A stretch of 64,000 nt of DNA from Congeria kusceri (taxonomy: Eukaryota; Mollusca; Bivalvia; Myida; Dreissenidae): assembly GCA_027627225.1 (NCBI GenBank), contig CM051038.1, positions 41,041,341-41,105,340 on the forward strand, read 5' to 3'. Under the pieces are notes generated by a model. The model did not search any database and had not been told where the DNA came from. It saw only the letters and a list, made by a program, of their open reading frames with translations. This document shows positions 58,236 through 64,000 of the stretch, in pieces. The stretch's first letter is position 1, and every line of letters begins with the position of its first letter. Both the position numbers and the translations under genes were made by a program.

Positions 58236-59490
58236 TACAATCTATTTATACACATGAACAAATACATACAAAAAAGATTCAATATAACCAGGCAAAAACT
58301 TCACTGAAATAATATAATAATTTAAATACTGTTACAGTTTAAAATTTTGACTTAACACTGCACATATTAACCGTTGTCATTGCCTACGTGGGTCAGTGAA
58401 CCAACTTGAGAATGTAACATGGGTAAGAAGTAGTTTAATTACCCAGAATGCATTACGCGCATGTTCACAGATTAGTTTTTGATCAGTGTGTACACAATGG
58501 TTCGTCTGTGTATAGGTGGTACATTAGACTGATGCAGTCTTTTCTGTCAAATATCGAATTCATCATATATAATGATGTTACATTTCTCCTACTTTGCTCC
58601 TTGTGTAACGTGCTTGCAATTTTGATCTTGCTCAAGACAGTAAAACTGTCCCAAGGAAATGTAACTTAGTAAGATAAAACAAGAAACAGGATTTGTCGAC
58701 CTTTACATTTCATACACAGTTTCAGCAATTTGTTTTCAGTGGCTAAAATTAGTCTAGTGGTACATGAAGTATTTTGTCAATAAAAAAACTAAGCAGTAGT
58801 CTCCCTGTTTATCAATTTGTAATTATTGAAAAAGTTATGTCCCTTTATATTACTTCTTTTGTTTGTTTGTTGGCTTTATTAATAGAGCAGCATTATTTCA
58901 CAAAGTAGTTCCAGGCCTTTGGGAATAATAAATCAAACATTTAGCTATATTCAACAATATTATTTAATAACAAAATATACACATGAAATTACAAGTTCTT
59001 AGTTTCTGCAATTAACCTTATACAGTATTCTGTAGTGTTTTTTTTCTCTGTCCAATGTTCAAATTTGACTCGTATATATCACGGTCTGTAATCACTGGCG
59101 CCACTTTTTTTTTGAGATGCGTTGGAAAAAGAGCCAATTATATTACCGAGGTGGCGTTAATGACAGAAAGTAGTAGAAAAAGTATAGAGTGGTAGAAGGT
59201 AAATTGGTTTTATATGTTTGATGACAATTGTAGACACGGTTTTTTATCAGACAATGTAATGCGCTTCAGAAACAATTTTACCTTCCAACAATGTAGAGAA
59301 ATATAAAGTCACAACTCATTTCAAAACGTGGGGACTTGTACAAGTCGTGACCATTTGGAAATTGAATTAGCTCATTTATAAGTTTGAACGTGTTAAGACA
59401 TAATGTACACATAATTAGAGCATTAATGGCAAAAAATTATTCCTTTCAAAATGTATTGTGTTCTGCGTTATCAGCACACCTGTTAACTAT
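58232..59490. other. No gene recognised
   Basis: Short frames only. Confidence 0.35.
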
Positions 59491-59796
59491 CACGTGTGCA
59501 CTTGTTAACTATCACGTGCGCACGTGTTAATCATCATGTGCTCACGTGAAAGCGTCACGTGTGCACGTGAAAGCATCACGTGCGCACATGTTAAATAAAA
59601 TATTTCTCATGTCCCCTCTATGCCGCCGTAGTAACACATGCGCACGTGATGCTTTCACGTGCGCACAAGATAGTTTACACGTGCACACATGATGATTAAC
59701 ATGTGCGCACATGATAGCTAACATGTGCGCACATGAAAGCATCACGTGCGCACGTGTTAAATAAAATATTTATCATGTCCTCTCTATGCCGCCGTA
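59491..59796. repeat. Array of eleven CACGTGCGCACGTG-type palindromes at 21-22-bp pitch
   Basis: 14-bp palindromes start at 59491, 59513, 59535, 59556 and 59577, then after a spacer at 59635, 59656, 59678, 59700, 59722 and 59743. Each block is followed by TTAAATAAAATATTTMTCAT and CTCTATGCCGCCGTA (59591-59630 and 59757-59796), so the array is two copies of a larger unit. Spacers are 7-8 bp (TTAACTAT, AAAGCAT). Confidence 0.85.
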
Positions 59797-59938
59797 CATT
59801 TTCCCCAAGGTACTCTGAATCATCGGTTAGTGCTTAAATATTTGTTACATTTTCCAACAGGCTAACAATTTTGAAAACATTTTGAGCATGAATATTTAAT
59901 AATCATTATAGGTTGTACATCTTGCTCAAATGTATACA

Positions 59939-60615
59939 ATATTGAACATGTTCAGAGCAGAACATCTGATATTTTACTTAAGTCACTCATCCACAAGATT
60001 TTCTGGAAGGGCGGGCATTTATGTCTGTCACCAGGACATGGTTTGATGATGAGTTCTACACGTGTCCAGGCAGGTGGAGTATTAACACAACAAGAAGTAC
60101 TCACTTTGAAATCAATCAATGATGCGAGCTGAGCAGCAAATCAGCAATATGTACATACCACAACAAAATCTACTCACTTTGCAATGTAATGTAACTGGAA
60201 ATGTTTACTGTCATATAATTTTCACTTTATATGCAGGTAGTACCAAAATGTGAAAAAAAAAATCACTAATAATTTGTTGTCTATATGGTTGCGTTATTTG
60301 TATGAAAGGCTTACAAACACACTATGAACACCCTTTGTTGCACAGCTGAAAAAAATAACCTTTCTAATAAATACTTTAGCAGTTATTTATTTTTGCTCAT
60401 ACAAAATTGATCATGTTCAAGACAGAATATCAGATATTTTACTTAGTCATCTGCAAGATTTCCTGGAAGGGCGGGGATTTATGTCCGTAATCAGAACACA
60501 GTTTGATGATGATTTTGGACAGGTGGAGGAGCATTAACAAAACAAAACAAAACTATTAGTTCTTAACATTCAAATGTTGATAATCGGTCAAAGAAGGGAG
60601 CTGAGTAATCAATGT
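59939..60615 (+). repeat. Tandem duplication of a ~210-bp segment, offset 466 bp
   Basis: TTGAACATGTTCAGAGCAGA, GATATTTTACTTA, GGAAGGGCGGGCATTTATGT and GTTTGATGATGA at 59941-60110 recur, diverged, at 60407-60575. No coding sense was found in either copy. Confidence 0.65.
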
Positions 60616-60784
60616 GCAATGTTTATATGGCCATTGATTCATGAGATGTTCTTCACCAATGTGAGGAATATGGTCAAAGCATCACACCTGCCAGTCTGCT
60701 CTTTGCCCCATAGGTCTTCAGCAATTGTCAGAAATGGAATGATAGAGATTCTCCTTCTTAAAACTAGAGGGATCACTATTTTTC

Positions 60785-61190
60785 AATCACCCTAAAAAAA
60801 TTGAAATGATTGCGATTTTCCGATCGCCTTCTTAAACATTGAAATTACTAGTTTTCCAATCACCTTCTGAACATTGTACATTATGATTGCCATTTTCAAA
60901 TCGCCTTAACATTAACATAATGATTGCCATTTTCCAATCACCTCAACATTATACATAATGATTGCTATTTTCCAATCACCTTCTAAACTTTGTACATTAT
61001 GATTGCCATCACATTGTACATAATAATTGCCATTTTCAAATCACCTTAACTTTTTACATAATGATTGCCATTTTCCAATCACCTTCTTGTTTAACATTGA
61101 ACGCAATTATTGCCATTTTCCAATCACCTTCTAAACATTGTAATGATTGCCATTTTTCAATCCCCTTAAGCACAACAGGAATGATTGTGA
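60785..61190 (+). repeat. ~40-bp minisatellite, about ten diverged units
   Basis: The unit is ATGATTGCCATTTTCCAATC plus ACCTTCTAAACATTGTACAT, with variable deletion of the second half. Units recur from about 60805 to 61175. Confidence 0.85.
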
Positions 61191-62620
61191 TTTTGCAACT
61201 TTTTTCCGTAGACATACATGTCAGCATTTGCTGACGAAATATATTCTTGATCCAGCATTGGCATTGGATCTCCTGAGACCAAAATAATGGAAAATGTTAA
61301 TAAAACCATTTACACAGAAAGAGTTCATGAATAATATAGCAAAACAAAACGAATACCAAAGGGAAGCAATTTAAAGATGTCAAGATACAATTCAATAATT
61401 TATTCGTTAAATTACAATTGTTGATAATAATCCTCTGGTCACGATTCTGTGGTTCACTGTCCTGTTAGAAAGATGCTATGTGGACCCACCTGGTTTTGAG
61501 AATGAAATTCCCAGCATTCTTAAGCTGTTGTTTTCCAAATTGAGAAATTCAGTTGAAAAGCAATAATATTAAAATGTGGTTACAAAACTGAAGAAGAAAT
61601 TTCAATATTAGCCCCATGAGAACAAAGCAAAATCGAAGATGGTACAGCGTTTTGGTTTTCATTGTAATTGATATTTAATATGAATTAAGCAGTTGAACGT
61701 CTCTTGTTTTTCCACCAACAGTTTCAGGCCCATTCAGTAACCAATTATTATTAAAATTGATTCACAATTCATTAGTCTGTGCATCCATGCTGATATCAAA
61801 AATCTCATTCCCACCTACAGAGCAGGCTGTGAAAGTAATACAAGGTATTTTGTTGTGGAGTAAGTTGCAATTCATTTCTTCAGAAGCTCATTGTGAAATT
61901 GTTAATGAGTTTTACACATGGATTGGAGAAGGAGCAGTACTTTCACTAATCTTAAAACAGTAATCTGAGAAGCACACAGGATCCAATGCTCTCTGCTGAA
62001 CATTATCAACAGATCTTGCCAAAATACCTTGAATATTAAAGAAATGAAACTCCAGTTTCAAAATCAGGAAAGAAACAATAGTAATAATTATTATTAACAT
62101 GTAAAGTATGTATTTTTATCCCATCATCACACCTGCATTGACCAAATAACACCTGTGGGATAACACCTTGTTGAATACAGCAAACATGCCCATTATAATG
62201 TATGGAAGGCCCGTGTGCCATGCTAAATGACAATTGACAATTGCTAAATGACAATTGCAATTTGCTTATTGCCACAAATCAATTGATTATTACGAAATGC
62301 TGAATGTTTCCTGTCAAATATGTACTTACTAAATGCTATCTTAAGTAACATACAGTACTCGTATGACATGTATAATCACAACACAAGTATACTGACTGAT
62401 TTATTCGCTGTACGATCAACAGGCATTGAGGTAAGTATTAGACTATGTATGATCACCTAGTTTAGGATATTTGTTTTGGATATCATATATCTTTTTATTA
62501 ATTATTAAAGACTGGAATTAACACTTTGTCACAAGCACTCAAGCACTGGTATAACATGATTTCGTTTAATTATTTACTTACAATTGGTTTATTAACATTG
62601 TCTGTTGTTATTGTTTTTCA
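61191..62620. other. No gene recognised
   Basis: AT-rich; short frames on both strands without motifs. Confidence 0.35.
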
Positions 62621-62806
62621 GTGAGCAAACCATCAAAGATCAAAACGATTTCAATAAACTGGCGATTGGTCTTGAACACTGTTCACGCACTGTTCAGTTC
62701 TGTTTTTAAAGCAAAAGCATGGAAGCGACAGATGTGTTATGTAAATTACAAGGACCTTGTACTTCATCTGTTAATTTTTAAAGGTGATGTTGTAATTAAA
62801 TTGTAA
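62621..62806 (+). CDS. Possible terminal exon, function unknown
   Basis: A pyrimidine-rich tract ending TTTTTCAG lies directly before TGAGCAAACC and a 61-codon frame follows (KTISINWRLVLNTVHALFSS, then KAKAWKRQMCYVNYKDLVLH). The acceptor-like context is the only reason to list it. No upstream exon, homology or polyadenylation context supports it, and chance is the likelier explanation. Confidence 0.12.
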   Translation: MSKPSKIKTISINWRLVLNTVHALFSSVFKAKAWKRQMCYVNYKDLVLHLLIFKGDVVIKL

Positions 62807-64000
62807 ATAATATAATTATAATATTTATTATGTGAATGCTTAATTTGTATAGATTGTACTTGACGTTATATCTCCATGTAAAAAATGTTTATCTGCCTAA
62901 CAATATAATAATGATCTACATGTACCGGGTATATATGAATAAATACAGACATATATGTGCATTTGTAGATACATGGTATTCCCAGTTTTACTGTCTGTCT
63001 TCACTGGAAAATTTAATTGCTAAGTAGGGTTACCTTTCTTTGCGGAGGATTTGAAAAATTTATATGAACATCACTATATATTTGGTTTAGTATTATTGTT
63101 AGTACATGTAGAATGTCATGAACTTATAAACATTCTTCTCATCATTATATATATAGTATTTGTCATCTTATAATCACCACATACAAATGCTTGTATTTCA
63201 CTTTGGGAATATGTTAAATGAATTAATATAAGATAAATGTGCAAAAATAGTATTGTAGCACATCAAATATATATTTGTTCAATAAAAATGAATTCAAACT
63301 GCTTAAATTGTTGTTAATTTTCAGGCACATTCACCAAAGCTAATGTGAAAGTCTGCATATGGTTATTTGAAATATTGATGAATACAATATTGACCATCAC
63401 TCTGTGGGTAATTATTATTGTATTTGTACAAGTAGAATGTCATGAGATTTTAAATAATTTTCTCATTTTATGTCATGCTCTCTTATAAACATGTGAATGT
63501 TTGGATCCCATTCAGGGAATATATTACATGCATTAACCATTTATGTTTTATAAATAATAAACAAGTACTATTTAAAAATAGTTTTATTAAATAAAAATTT
63601 CCACACGTCAACAAATAATTTTACATACATTGTAATTATACACAGGTTCATTGTATTTTTTTAATCCAAATACAAATACTTATGATGTCAACATTTATTC
63701 TATGTTGATTTTGAAGAGCATTTTTAAACAATTATAATACTGAATACTGCATATGAAGCTGACTTTCTTGTTTAAAAATGAAGTGATTGATCAATATCAA
63801 TTGTTCTAAATAACGTATATAAGTGTTAAGACATGTGATGATTTTCAATTATTATGTAAATAAATGTTCATAATCTTCATGTTCATAATCTTAATATTGT
63901 TACTATTTGCAAGATTGAAAGTCAATTGTTTTAGTCTTGTTGGCTGGCACTTTCTCAAAAAAAGAAGAAGAGAATTTATAGCCTGTTCTGAAATTTGTTT
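62807..64000. other. AT-rich stretch to window end, nothing recognised
   Basis: Two loosely similar segments (GTACATGTAGAATGTCATGA near 63101 and GTACAAGTAGAATGTCATGA near 63426, each followed by a TTTGGGAATATRTTA-like phrase) suggest an old ~325-bp duplication. No coding sequence was seen. Confidence 0.4.

Noticed and set aside
59542..59745. His/Cys-rich minus-strand frame resembling a zinc-finger pattern
   Set aside because: It is translation of the CACGTGCGCACGTG palindromes; the CAH-type spacing follows the 21-22-bp DNA pitch.

Overview
The window is animal nuclear DNA, very AT-rich and almost entirely non-coding, and its repeats point to a bivalve mollusc. The signs are tandem units of about 115-165 bp carrying AAGGTCAAGGTCAC, short non-autonomous elements that end in a hairpin plus CTTGTT, a palindromic element of about 260 bp with GGATTAGCCTGTGCAG, and L1/Tx1-type, DIRS-type and hAT-type remnants. 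A dreissenid mussel would fit, but the species cannot be fixed from sequence alone. No convincing multi-exon host gene, tRNA or rRNA was found. Every long open frame belongs to a mobile element.

Layout. 1-6.6 kb: a broken end of a LINE ORF1 and, 2.1 kb downstream, an intact 1263-codon LINE ORF2 (endonuclease plus reverse transcriptase). 6.9-8 kb: two MITEs with 3-bp TTA/TAA target duplications. 8.4-14.8 kb: minisatellite-bearing, Helentron-like non-autonomous elements with a nested hAT-like MITE. 15-20 kb: two copies of a 1.1-kb TTAA-inserting element, one of them nested in an older palindromic MITE, and a decayed SANT-like gene. 21-26.3 kb: a decayed transposase fragment and a nine-unit tandem array.

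26.7-32.0 kb: a structurally complete 5.3-kb DNA transposon. It has 33-bp terminal inverted repeats, one large minus-strand transposase-like gene with a DDE-like residue pattern, and subterminal copies of a 13-mer (TAACRTACGGGAC), three pairs of which are spaced exactly 22 bp apart. This is the best candidate for an undescribed system.

33.8-42.4 kb: more Helentron-like elements, a hAT pseudogene and an oppositely oriented pair of related arrays. 42.5-43.1 kb: a foldback element whose two arms each carry eight 14-bp palindromes at about 20-bp pitch. 43.2-47.2 kb: a minus-strand DIRS-like (tyrosine recombinase) retrotransposon. It has a SAM-domain/CCCH-zinc-finger Gag, RT-RNase H and a tyrosine recombinase, with a classic A_AAA_AAC slippery heptamer in the 48-nt gag/pol overlap.

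48-64 kb: further Helentron-like elements, three copies of the double-hairpin MITE, a second array of regularly spaced palindromes (CACGTGCGCACGTG), minisatellites, and long AT-rich stretches with nothing recognisable.

The genes do not form a host pathway. They work as separate mobile elements. The LINE ORF2, the 5.3-kb transposon and the DIRS-like element encode their own mobilisation proteins, while the many short elements have termini but no coding capacity and would need enzymes supplied from elsewhere.
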